Positions 7,396 through 13,535 of a stretch of DNA of 17,801 bases are shown in pieces. Position 1 is the first letter of the stretch. The number at the start of each line of letters is the position of its first letter. The stretch covers positions 1-17,801 of the forward strand of contig JAXHUA010000025.1 in the NCBI GenBank assembly GCA_034189695.1. Direction: 5' to 3'. A program made the position numbers and the translations under genes. Source of the stretch: JAXHUA01 sp034189695. GTDB lineage: Bacteria; Chloroflexota; Dehalococcoidia; E44-bin15. The notes under the pieces were generated by a model. The model worked only from the letters and a program-made list of their open reading frames with translations, was not told the origin of the DNA and made no database searches.

Positions 7396-8250
7396 CTAGC
7401 GAGGTGTTCCCCCGTTCTCACCACCAACTACCTTTATCACCTCATCGCCCTTCTTGATTACCCTGTTCTCCGGGACGGTGGTAGCCGGGCACATGTTCCA
7501 GCACACGCCACAGCCGGTACACTTGTCCTCGTCAACGTACCGGGCTTTCTTGCGGACCTTGACCTTGAAGTTCCCGACGTACCCTGAGACCTCGACTACT
7601 TCACTGTAGGTCATCAGATTGATGTAGGGGTGCTGCCCCACCGAGGTCATCTTCGGAGTCAGGATGCAGGCAGCACAGTCCAGAGTTGGGAAAGTCTTGT
7701 CAAACTGACCCATATGCCCCCCGATAGACGGGTCGCGCTCCACCAGGTACACCTGCTTCTCGGCATCGGCAATCTCAAGCGCGGCCTGGATTCCGGCGAT
7801 GCCGCCTCCGATCACCAGAACGCTGGGATTGACCGGGACCTCTCTGGTCTCCAGGGGCTGGTGATAGTAGACCTTCCTTACGCCGGCGCTCACCAGTGCC
7901 CTGGCCTTCTCAGTAGCCTTCTTCCTATCTGTGTGGACCCAGGAGCAGTGCTCGCGGATATTGACCATCTCGAACAGATACGCATTCAGCCCCCCATCCT
8001 CACACGCGCGACGGAAGGTTGGCTCGTGCATCCGGGGCGAGCACGAAGCATCCACCACGCGGTTGAGCCCCAGCTCCCTTATGTCCTTCTTGATGAGTTC
8101 CTGCCCCGGGTCGGAGCACATGTACTTGTAGTGCCGCGCTATCACTACCCCGGGGAGGCCGGCGGCGAACTCGGTTACGTCCGCAACGTCGACCATGTTT
8201 GAGATATTGGCCCCACAATGGCAGATATAGACGCCTATCTTCGGCTCCAT
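7396..8250 (-). CDS. hdrA: HdrA, N-terminal FAD-binding half only
   Basis: The protein has 284 residues from an ATG at 8250, preceded by TAGGAGGGG with good spacing. It matches the first part of heterodisulfide reductase subunit A: IGVYICHCGANISNMVD (C10, C12), a CSDPGQELIKKDI segment (C45), VDASCSPRMHEPTFR (C70), a Rossmann FAD loop VLVIGGGIAGIQAALEIAD (residues 144-162) with VERDPSIGGHM, the LDCAACILTPKM motif (C192, C195), and one [4Fe-4S] motif CTGCGVCWNMCP (C244, C247, C250, C254). Full HdrA proteins are about 650 residues and continue straight into the AVPxxPVID region. Here the frame ends about 20 residues after the ferredoxin motif and the rest is in the next gene. The end reads as an orderly stop, with no remnant of the missing half directly after it, so a simple frameshift is unlikely. 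The two products probably assemble together. Confidence 0.9.
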   Translation of the reverse strand: MEPKIGVYICHCGANISNMVDVADVTEFAAGLPGVVIARHYKYMCSDPGQELIKKDIRELGLNRVVDASCSPRMHEPTFRRACEDGGLNAYLFEMVNIREHCSWVHTDRKKATEKARALVSAGVRKVYYHQPLETREVPVNPSVLVIGGGIAGIQAALEIADAEKQVYLVERDPSIGGHMGQFDKTFPTLDCAACILTPKMTSVGQHPYINLMTYSEVVEVSGYVGNFKVKVRKKARYVDEDKCTGCGVCWNMCPATTVPENRVIKKGDEVIKVVGGENGGTPR

Positions 8251-8269
8251 TTCAGACCCCTCCTAACAG

Positions 8270-9142
8270 CTACGCATATCTCGACAACACTTCATCCGCT
8301 GGGACTATTCCTTTGTCTATGCCAAGCTCCTTGGTACCCATTCCCATGGCCAGGCCCAGTAGCTGCGTGAAGAACAGCACTGGCAGACGGTAGTGCGTCT
8401 TGAACTTCTTGTTGACCTTCGCCTGGTAGACGTCCAGGTTCGTCTGGCACAGCGGGCACACAGTGACCACGCACTCGGCACCGCCATCACTGGCCGAATG
8501 GAGGAGCTTGTTTATCAGCCCCAGTGCGATATCCTCCTCGGGTATTATCAGCGACCCGCCGCAGCAACGGCTCTTCAACGAGAACGGGGTCGCCGTCGCA
8601 CCCGTGCACTCAACAAGCTTGTCCAGCGACTGGGGATACTCGGGGTCATCGAACCCCTGACCGGGGCGGACTAGCTGGCAGCCGTAGTACGGAGCTACCC
8701 TCAACCCGCCGAGCTTCCTCTCGACCTTGGCACTGAGGTCACCGGCGTCCACTTCATTCACCATGACCTCGAAGAGGTGACGCACCTTGACGGTCCCGTG
8801 GTATTCCAGGCCGCCGGCGGCCAACGCCTCGTCAACCTCGGCCTTCACATAGGGATACTCCTTGATGGCCGAATTGGCTTTGCCCAGCACAACGTAGCAG
8901 GCGCTGCAAGGAGTCACCAGGTCAAGCCCCCTTTTCTCCGCCAGCGCCAGATTACGCGCCGCGACGCCAAGCGAGACAAGGTCATCGATCGAGCTGTACG
9001 GTGTGGAGCCACAGCAATTCCAGTCCTCAAGCTCGATCAGCTCCATGTCCAGTGCTTTCGCCACGGCCTGTGAAGAGCGCCCGTAGGCCTCCGCTCCTCC
9101 GTCCGAGGAAGAACACCCTGGGAAGTAGCTGTAGTACTTCAA
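8270..9142 (-). CDS. hdrB: Heterodisulfide reductase-like subunit B (two CCG domains)
   Basis: The protein has 290 residues, starting with TTG at 9142, which overlaps the hdrC stop codon as TTGA. AGGGGG lies about seven bases upstream, and the conserved KYYSYFPGC begins at codon 2, so TTG is the likely start. In methanogens HdrB reduces a disulfide using two noncubane [4Fe-4S] clusters bound by CCG motifs. Both motifs are complete here: C10, C43-C44, C79, C82 and C155, C193-C194, C229, C232, with spacings (32/34 and 37/34) that fit the family. The catalytic clusters therefore look intact. The natural acceptor in a bacterium is not CoM-S-S-CoB and remains unknown. The neighbours hdrC and hdrA place it in a complete HdrABC set. 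Confidence 0.93.
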   Translation of the reverse strand: MKYYSYFPGCSSSDGGAEAYGRSSQAVAKALDMELIELEDWNCCGSTPYSSIDDLVSLGVAARNLALAEKRGLDLVTPCSACYVVLGKANSAIKEYPYVKAEVDEALAAGGLEYHGTVKVRHLFEVMVNEVDAGDLSAKVERKLGGLRVAPYYGCQLVRPGQGFDDPEYPQSLDKLVECTGATATPFSLKSRCCGGSLIIPEEDIALGLINKLLHSASDGGAECVVTVCPLCQTNLDVYQAKVNKKFKTHYRLPVLFFTQLLGLAMGMGTKELGIDKGIVPADEVLSRYA

Positions 9143-9774
9143 CGGTCACCCCCTGAAGCCTGGGCTTTCTCGATGGCCTCCGCCCTCTCGATGATGGCTT
9201 TGAGTCCCTTCATGTCCTTCACCTTTGCCGGTCTGAGCCCCAGGCGCCCGTGGGTATAGAGCCCCACTGCCACCGGGAGCATTCCGAAGAGCTCGACAGC
9301 GCGCAACGGGTTCAGTGGGTTGGCTCGACTCGGCAGGTAGAACCTCATAGCCCTGAGATAGTAGCTGACCATGAAGCCGAACTCGTGGACACGCCCGTTG
9401 CTCTTGATCGAATCGACGAAAGTCCGATACATGAGCGGGGTTCGCGTTCGCCTGGTGTCAACACCGTGGCGAATGGCCAGGCATTCCAGGGCGTGCATCA
9501 ACTCCGTTATCTTGATCCCCCTGGGACAGCGCACGGTGCACAGATAGCAGGAGGCGCAATACCACATCGAGTTGCTGGACAAAGCCTCGTCCCGCATCCC
9601 CGAGCGGACCAGTGCGATCATCTGCCGGGGAGGATAGTCCATTTCGTTGGCATTGGGACACGAACCGCTACAGGTCCCGCATTGTATGCAGAGCTTGACG
9701 CCCTCACCCCCCGGCATGGATGCAAGCTCATCGCGGAAGGTCCGGTCAGTCCTCTTCTGCGCCACTACGGTCAT
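9139..9774 (-). CDS. hdrC: Heterodisulfide reductase-like subunit C (ferredoxin-like)
   Basis: The protein has 211 residues from the ATG at 9774, preceded by AGGAAGGGG. The longer frame to 9816 would use TTG with no ribosome site. It has two [4Fe-4S] motifs, CIQCGTCSGSCP (C29, C32, C35, C39) and CASCYLCTVRCP (C73, C76, C79, C83), joined by the family-typical DYPPRQMIALVRSGM segment. HdrC relays electrons from HdrA to HdrB. The C-terminal part (residues 115-211, FVDSIKSNGRVHEFGFMVSY and LFGMLPVAVGLYTHGRLGL) resembles the longer tail found in many bacterial HdrC proteins. It is soluble and has no clear membrane helix. It is the first gene of the seven-gene operon, and its end overlaps the hdrB TTG start by four bases. 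Confidence 0.93.
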   Translation of the reverse strand: MTVVAQKRTDRTFRDELASMPGGEGVKLCIQCGTCSGSCPNANEMDYPPRQMIALVRSGMRDEALSSNSMWYCASCYLCTVRCPRGIKITELMHALECLAIRHGVDTRRTRTPLMYRTFVDSIKSNGRVHEFGFMVSYYLRAMRFYLPSRANPLNPLRAVELFGMLPVAVGLYTHGRLGLRPAKVKDMKGLKAIIERAEAIEKAQASGGDR

Positions 9775-9855
9775 ACGGAAACACCCCTTCCTAGAGAGAA
9801 TTGCTCCTGCCCACAAAAAAGCTGGGTGACAAGCTCAACTCGACACGCCAGCCTT

Positions 9856-9885
9856 TGTAGAGCAACCTTCATAGAACCTTGTCAA
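9856..9885 (-). promoter_or_regulatory. Possible second promoter for the hdr-fdh operon
   Basis: TTGACA (9880-9885) is a perfect -35 hexamer on the minus strand. Eighteen bases downstream lies TCTACA (9856-9861), a weak -10. This is nearer hdrC than the upstream candidate at 9931-9960. The -10 is poor, so this is a tentative call. Confidence 0.3.
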
Positions 9886-9909
9886 TGTAATCAAGTTCAA
9901 CGGAAGCAC

Positions 9910-9936
9910 TACCCCCGTAGGGTATGCGTTAGCATA
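9910..9936. promoter_or_regulatory. Two adjacent inverted repeats at the operon promoter
   Basis: TACCC (9910-9914) pairs with GGGTA (9920-9924), and TATGC (9923-9927) pairs with GCATA (9932-9936). The second overlaps the candidate -10 box at 9931-9936 and the first lies near the expected transcription start. The arms are short (5 bp) but perfect, and their position suits an operator for the hdr-fdh operon. The regulator is unknown. Confidence 0.35.
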
Positions 9937-9960
9937 ACACTTCCCGAAACCGTCCGTCAA
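9931..9960 (-). promoter_or_regulatory. Candidate sigma70-type promoter for the hdr-fdh operon
   Basis: The minus strand has TTGACG (9955-9960) as -35 and TATGCT (9931-9936) as -10, with an 18-base spacer. It lies about 160 bases upstream of the hdrC ATG, which would give a long leader. Short inverted repeats overlap and follow the -10 box. Confidence 0.42.
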
Positions 9961-9990
9961 CCACTTGAACCGGCGAGTTGGCCAGAGCCC

Positions 9991-10017
9991 GCGATGGCGT
10001 TTGTCCTATGCCATCGC
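9991..10017. repeat. Perfect 8-bp stem-loop
   Basis: GCGATGGC (9991-9998) pairs with GCCATCGC (10010-10017) around an 11-base loop. It lies 30 bases upstream of the candidate -35 box of the hdr-fdh operon on the minus strand. It could be a terminator for read-through from upstream or part of an intergenic repeat. Confidence 0.55.
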
Positions 10018-10081
10018 CATCGCCGAAGGGGAGGGGAGTGCGGGGCCTCAGTGCCGAAAGGGCAGGACAACGCCGACCTGT

Positions 10082-10102
10082 CCTCCTGTTGACTCCAGGA
10101 GG
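10082..10102. repeat. Perfect 7-bp stem-loop
   Basis: CCTCCTG (10082-10088) pairs with CAGGAGG (10096-10102) around a 7-base loop. It lies between two other strong stem-loops downstream of the nitroreductase gene, with no T-tract on either side. Confidence 0.55.
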
Positions 10103-10131
10103 TGTTGCCGCCACGAGGGCTGGTCTCCCTT

Positions 10132-10157
10132 CGCGACGGGCGAACGGGCCCGTCGCG
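10132..10157 (-). terminator. Strong 10-bp stem-loop just after the nitroreductase gene
   Basis: CGCGACGGGC (10132-10141) pairs perfectly with GCCCGTCGCG (10148-10157) around a 6-base loop, starting 14 bases after the nitroreductase stop codon. The stem is very GC-rich, but no T-tract follows on the minus strand. It is therefore either a terminator of the T-less type or an mRNA 3' stabilising hairpin. Confidence 0.5.
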
Positions 10158-10171
10158 TCAGCGCGGTCGGG

Positions 10172-10678
10172 CTAGCGATCGCCGTACCTGTCGGTGAAGG
10201 CGAGTTCTTCCAGTCCCTTCCGTCCCTTCTCGGGGTTCTCAGCCGCGTGACCGATCGAAACCACCGATATCACCCACTCCCCAGGGGGAACACCGAGCAG
10301 TCCCTGCACCGCCTCTTCCCAACTCGTCCCGTGAACACTGATCCAGCACGTTGCCAGTCCCAGAGCATGCGCGGCCAACAGCATGTTCTGCGTGGCTGCC
10401 GCCCCCTCCTGCTCCGGGTGCTTCGAGGTCTCGGGGTCGACCACCACTGCGACCCCTGCGGGCGCGTCAGAGAGGAACTTGCCAGTTGACATAACTGCCG
10501 CTACGTCCTTGCGCACTCGGTCATCCTTCATGACGATGAACTTCCACGGCTGGCTGTTGCCGCGCGATGGCGCCCATCGACCGGCGTCGAGTACGCGCCG
10601 CAGTTCGTCGTCAGAAACGGCCTTCTCACTGTACTTCCTGACGCTTCGTCTGCCCGCAATTGCCTCCATAACGTCCAT
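10172..10678 (-). CDS. Nitroreductase-family FMN oxidoreductase
   Basis: The protein has 168 residues from an ATG at 10678, with AAGGGGAAGAG upstream. Nitroreductase-family proteins bind FMN as dimers and reduce diverse substrates with NAD(P)H or act as flavin-fragmenting or dehalogenating enzymes. Typical marks are the N-terminal AIAGRRSVRKYSEKAVSDDE (FMN-phosphate arginines), APSRGNSQPWKFIV, and the C-terminal GLATCWIS and GVPPGEWVISVVSIGHA region. The length is at the short end of the family, like the small one-domain members common in strict anaerobes. The substrate cannot be read from sequence. It is the last gene of the minus-strand set starting with the Fur regulator or cooT, 45 bases after the DUF1638 gene. 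Confidence 0.9.
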   Translation of the reverse strand: MDVMEAIAGRRSVRKYSEKAVSDDELRRVLDAGRWAPSRGNSQPWKFIVMKDDRVRKDVAAVMSTGKFLSDAPAGVAVVVDPETSKHPEQEGAAATQNMLLAAHALGLATCWISVHGTSWEEAVQGLLGVPPGEWVISVVSIGHAAENPEKGRKGLEELAFTDRYGDR

Positions 10679-10723
10679 GCTCTTCCCCTTTCTCTGCTTT
10701 GACTCTGTGCGAAGCGGTGGTTA

Positions 10724-11392
10724 TCAAGAACCGCGAGAAACGCGCTGTTGAGAACGCACCTCATCTGCAAGCAACCCCAGCAACCGGTCCAAGGTGACGG
10801 TGTGAGGTTCTATCGGAATACCCATCCAGTCAGAGAACTCCAGAAGCTCTTCGGGACTGGTCTCCACAATGTGGTCATAGTACCCAACGGCGTCCAGCAT
10901 GATCGCTCCGCCCGTGTGTTTCGGGAAGTTCTCGTTCGCCAGCCCCTTGTCCCAGCCCTGGTACACATAGTGCCGGTACTTCATCCATCCCGGCGTAAGC
11001 CAGTAGACGTCCCTCCCACCGGCTATCCTGTCCCTCTCCTCCTCGCTGGCCAGCATGTCCATACAGTGCGTCGCCTTTATTCTCGTAATCTCAAACCCGG
11101 GCTCCGCCTGCTCCTCCAGGATGGTGTCTATCTTGCGGTACGGGTCATCGCCGTTCACGTAGCAGAACTTGCCGCCGTACACCACGACGATGCTCGAGGC
11201 GTAGGTCTTGGCTTTGCCGACCTGCCTCACCAGCTGGCTCTCCAGCTCCCGCGGCACTTCATGCCGTCCGGGTTTGGTGAACAGGATCTTCCTCGCGTCG
11301 AGGAGGCCGCTGTCCTTCAAGCGGTTCAGTTCCATGTTCAACGTGCCACAGGCAACAACCGCGCACTCCCGAAAGGATACGCCTTGCTCCAT
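10724..11392 (-). CDS. DUF1638 family protein
   Basis: The protein has 222 residues from an ATG at 11392, with GAGGGA six bases upstream. It matches the DUF1638 family by its N-terminal CAVVACGTLNMELNRL, a central VVVYGGKFCYVNGD, the RIKATHCMDMLASEEERD segment and YWLTPGWMKYRHYVYQGWDK. Conserved cysteine and histidine residues (ACGT; ATHC) suggest a metal or cofactor site. My recollection is that family members often sit near corrinoid methyltransferase genes, but no biochemical role is known to me. Here it lies 27 bases behind a small unknown gene and upstream of the nitroreductase gene, in a set with CooT and a SAM methyltransferase. Confidence 0.82.
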   Translation of the reverse strand: MEQGVSFRECAVVACGTLNMELNRLKDSGLLDARKILFTKPGRHEVPRELESQLVRQVGKAKTYASSIVVVYGGKFCYVNGDDPYRKIDTILEEQAEPGFEITRIKATHCMDMLASEEERDRIAGGRDVYWLTPGWMKYRHYVYQGWDKGLANENFPKHTGGAIMLDAVGYYDHIVETSPEELLEFSDWMGIPIEPHTVTLDRLLGLLADEVRSQQRVSRGS

Positions 11393-11419
11393 AGGAGGTC
11401 CCTCACTTCCTTCTCCGCG

Positions 11420-11707
11420 TTAGTCCGCTGGCTCGAAGCCCTTGACGAAAGCCTCAGGTACTGGAAAGCGGTCGTCGCGCAGGTGCAGTCTCCTTCTCGC
11501 TTCCTGGTAGTCAGTTGTCCCGAAGGATGCGCCCGCGCCGAACGCTACGGACAGCGAGCGCCTGAAGCTTTCCAGGGCATCGTTGAGCTCCGGTGGGTTC
11601 CACGCAGGGAAAAGGAGCGCGTACCAGGTGTAGTGTTGCGCCACGGCTTCCCCGCGATTCTCGTCGAGCCAGTCCACGCATAGCCTGTCGATTTCGCCGC
11701 CGTTCAT
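11420..11707 (-). CDS. Small conserved-looking protein of unknown function
   Basis: The protein has 95 residues from an ATG at 11707, with GGAGGTG five bases upstream, a strong sign that it is translated. I do not recognise a family. It is acidic at the ends and rich in aromatic residues in the middle (AQHYTWYALLFPAWNPPELNDALESF), with one cysteine (C10) and no signal peptide or membrane helix. Only 27 bases separate it from the DUF1638 start, so the two products may work together. Confidence 0.65.
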   Translation of the reverse strand: MNGGEIDRLCVDWLDENRGEAVAQHYTWYALLFPAWNPPELNDALESFRRSLSVAFGAGASFGTTDYQEARRRLHLRDDRFPVPEAFVKGFEPAD

Positions 11708-11831
11708 CGGCCCACCTCCGCCAGTCCGCCGTGTCGACCCTTTCGGATGAACCCCAAGCCGTCAACAACCGCTGGCGGCCTGTCGTCTGCCGGCGTTGCC
11801 GCGGTGTCGCCCCACCGCTCGCGGTGCAGCG

Positions 11832-12581
11832 CTATGGCAGGAGCCTGTCTCGCGAATCCTGCGGCCGGGCCTGGAAATCGGTGTGCCTCCGCTCCTTCGC
11901 AGCCACCACGACAGTGAATCCGGCGTCGGGGATGTATCCTTCACGTGGCTCCTCCTTACGGTCCACGCTGCCGGGACTCTTGAGCAGCGTTGAGACGACC
12001 CTCTCCACGCCGAAACCCGCCACGCGCAACAGGGCAACCAACTCGTCATAGCCGTAGAACGTGGCGTGCCGGTAGAAGCGGTGGCCCTGTTCCCCCTTCT
12101 CGCGGTAGAACCGGCCCCACGGACTGTCCTTCAGCACCAGGCCCAGGACTACCTTGCCATCGGGAATCACCACTCGTGCCGCCTCCCGCAGGACATCGCC
12201 CGGCCGATGCAGGAAGCACAGGGTCACTATCAGGAACGCCGTGCCGAATGAAGCGGCCCGAAACGGCTGCTGCTCACCGCCAGCCAGGACCGCCCCTACC
12301 CCCCTTGTCCGGGCCATTTCAAGCAGCTTGACGGAAGGGTCGATGCCGCTCTCTATCCCCAGGGCCTCGGCGAAGCGGCCGCTGCCGACGCCTATCTCGA
12401 GCCATGGCCCTGGCAGACCCTGGACCACCCGCCGAAATGCCTCCACCTCGGTGGCGAAGACGAGGCGCCCTCCTCCGGTGAACCACTCATCGTACTCCCG
12501 GGCAAACCGGTCGAACGGTGACGGCCCGTCGGCAACACGCTCCACCGTCATGCTTGCCTCGTTGGCGGGATGCTGGCTCAT
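11832..12581 (-). CDS. Class I SAM-dependent methyltransferase (Methyltransf_11-like)
   Basis: The protein has 249 residues from an ATG at 12581. An ATG at codon 11 is an alternative, because the site before the first start (AAGGACAGG) is only fair. The Rossmann SAM loop is PWLEIGVGSGRFAEALG (residues 59-75), followed by GIDPSVKLLEMAR (acidic ribose-binding region), the AVLAGGEQQPFRAASFGTAF segment, LCFLHRPGDVLREAARVVIPDGKVVLG (motifs IV-V) and a C-terminal SDV-like end (DAGFTVVVAAKE). The family methylates small molecules, lipids or quinones, and the substrate is not evident. Fifteen bases separate it from cooT upstream, and 124 bases follow before the next gene. Confidence 0.88.
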   Translation of the reverse strand: MSQHPANEASMTVERVADGPSPFDRFAREYDEWFTGGGRLVFATEVEAFRRVVQGLPGPWLEIGVGSGRFAEALGIESGIDPSVKLLEMARTRGVGAVLAGGEQQPFRAASFGTAFLIVTLCFLHRPGDVLREAARVVIPDGKVVLGLVLKDSPWGRFYREKGEQGHRFYRHATFYGYDELVALLRVAGFGVERVVSTLLKSPGSVDRKEEPREGYIPDAGFTVVVAAKERRHTDFQARPQDSRDRLLP

Positions 12582-12596
12582 CGAAATACCTGTCCT

Positions 12597-12803
12597 TCAG
12601 GTAGCGCTGTCATCTCCGGGATGCCCGTCAAGCAGTATCCTGGAGGAAGCGAAATCGACCTCAAGCACTTTCCCCGGGACGACCTTGCCCCCGCCGAACA
12701 GTGTCTCCAGCTCCACCCGGTCGCCGAGCACCCGCATATGGGCAATGTCTTCCAGGACCGGCTCATCGTGGTTGCTCTGTAGATACGCCTTTGCCAGACA
12801 CAT
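12597..12803 (-). CDS. cooT: CooT family nickel-binding protein
   Basis: The protein has 68 residues from an ATG at 12803, with AAGGGGG five bases upstream. The sequence MCLAKAYLQSNHDEPVLEDIAHMRVLGDRVELETLFG and the later LEVDFASSRILL are typical of CooT-like proteins, small dimeric nickel-binding proteins in which Cys2 binds the metal. The family's known member supports nickel supply for carbon monoxide dehydrogenase. No nickel enzyme gene lies in this window, so its client is elsewhere or is linked to the DUF1638/methyltransferase set. It follows the Fur-family regulator by about 160 bases, which fits metal control, though cotranscription is not proved. Confidence 0.88.
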   Translation of the reverse strand: MCLAKAYLQSNHDEPVLEDIAHMRVLGDRVELETLFGGGKVVPGKVLEVDFASSRILLDGHPGDDSAT

Positions 12804-12868
12804 TCCAACCCCCTTCCCTTGGGATGAAGAGGACCCACCTCCGGCCGGTGCCCCTCACCGACTACGAG

Positions 12869-12879
12869 GTCGAATCGAC
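12869..12879. promoter_or_regulatory. 11-base palindrome upstream of cooT
   Basis: GTCGAATCGAC is a perfect palindrome around a central A, about 66 bases upstream of the cooT start. It could be an operator for a metal-responsive regulator. No convincing -35/-10 pair was found near it, so the role is speculative. Confidence 0.25.
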
Positions 12880-12961
12880 GTCGCGCGTCTCGGGCTCGGT
12901 GACCCTATACCCCCCAACCCTCACACCGTCCGCGCCCGCGGGTGCTTCCCCTTCACCAGCT

Positions 12962-13393
12962 TCACTGGGCGCTTCTCTCCCGCTCACATTCCGCACAGTA
13001 CCCCTCGAGGTACAGCTCGACCTTGGTCACGTCGAAGCACTGCTCTCGCCGTATTGTCTCGACCAGCTGCCCCACCAGCGGGCTCTGGAAATCGATCACC
13101 TTGCCGCAGCCCTGGCACACCAGGTGCTGGTGCTCCGGTGACTCCCGCAGTTCGTAGTAGCAGCGCACCTTGCCCAGCCGTCTCTCCTGCACCAGGCCCA
13201 GTTCCTTGAAGAGCTTGAGACTTCGATACACCGTAGCCGCGCTGATCGAGGGGTCCCTGGCGCTGGCGCGACGGTACAGCTCCTTCGCGTCGGTGTGACC
13301 CTCCGCCTCTCGGAGCAACTGCAACACCAAGCGCCGTTGCGCCGTGAGCGGCCGCCCAGCCAGGCCGCTTGTCTCGCTGCGATTGCGTCTCAT
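12962..13393 (-). CDS. Fur-family metal-responsive transcription regulator
   Basis: The protein has 143 residues from the ATG at 13393. The frame extends two codons to a TTG, but the promoter lies too close for that. It has a winged-helix DNA-binding domain (LTAQRRLVLQLLREAEGHTDAKELY, then SISAATVYRSLKLFKELGLVQE) and a dimerisation domain with two zinc-site pairs, C93/C96 (CQGC) and C133/C136 (CAEC). Likely sensory-metal ligands are H33, E81, H88 and H90 (HQH). This is the standard Fur/Zur/PerR/Nur layout. The sensed metal cannot be read, but the cooT gene just downstream suggests nickel (Nur-like) or iron. There is no ribosome site, and the consensus promoter puts the transcription start about five bases before the ATG, so the mRNA appears leaderless. 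It is divergent from the membrane protein gene. Confidence 0.92.
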   Translation of the reverse strand: MRRNRSETSGLAGRPLTAQRRLVLQLLREAEGHTDAKELYRRASARDPSISAATVYRSLKLFKELGLVQERRLGKVRCYYELRESPEHQHLVCQGCGKVIDFQSPLVGQLVETIRREQCFDVTKVELYLEGYCAECERERSAQ

Positions 13394-13404
13394 TATCAAT
13401 CACG

Positions 13405-13433
13405 ATTCTACCTCGTCGCACCTTCTCTGTCAA
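13405..13433 (-). promoter_or_regulatory. Strong sigma70 promoter of the Fur-family gene
   Basis: On the minus strand TTGACA (13428-13433) and TAGAAT (13405-13410) are separated by exactly 17 bases. The -10 ends only 11 bases before the ATG, so transcription should begin around 13397-13399. Confidence 0.75.
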
Positions 13434-13461
13434 CTGCACGGTCGATCGCCCATCGGGGGGC

Positions 13462-13490
13462 TTGACAGCACACCAGTCGTGGTGTATGTT
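13462..13490 (+). promoter_or_regulatory. Strong sigma70 promoter of the membrane protein/XRE operon
   Basis: TTGACA (13462-13467) and TATGTT (13485-13490) are separated by 17 bases. The start would be near 13497, giving a leader of about 40 bases before the ATG at 13536. It is back to back with the Fur-family promoter. Confidence 0.75.
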
Positions 13491-13513
13491 AGAAATAGGC
13501 AACGTTAGAAATA
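13488..13513 (+). promoter_or_regulatory. Direct repeat operator candidate
   Basis: GTTAGAAATA occurs at 13488-13497 and again at 13504-13513, 16 bases apart. The first copy overlaps the -10 box and start site. A direct repeat in this position suits a repressor site, possibly for the XRE regulator encoded as the second gene of this operon. Confidence 0.45.
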
Positions 13514-13535
13514 TCGCACCAGGAAAGGCGGCCCC

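Larger units (their letters stand above)
9775..10171. other. Regulatory spacer between nitroreductase and hdrC genes
   Basis: This stretch of almost 400 bases has no convincing gene on either strand. The part nearest hdrC carries two candidate promoters and short inverted repeats. The part nearest the nitroreductase gene carries three perfect stem-loops (9991-10017, 10082-10102, 10132-10157). The layout suggests transcription of the upstream gene set ends here and the hdr-fdh operon starts. Confidence 0.6.

Noticed and set aside
13386..13410. Fur box at the Fur-family gene start
   Set aside because: One TGATAAT half-site is present at the start codon, but no matching inverted half follows with the normal 7-1-7 layout, so autoregulation cannot be claimed.
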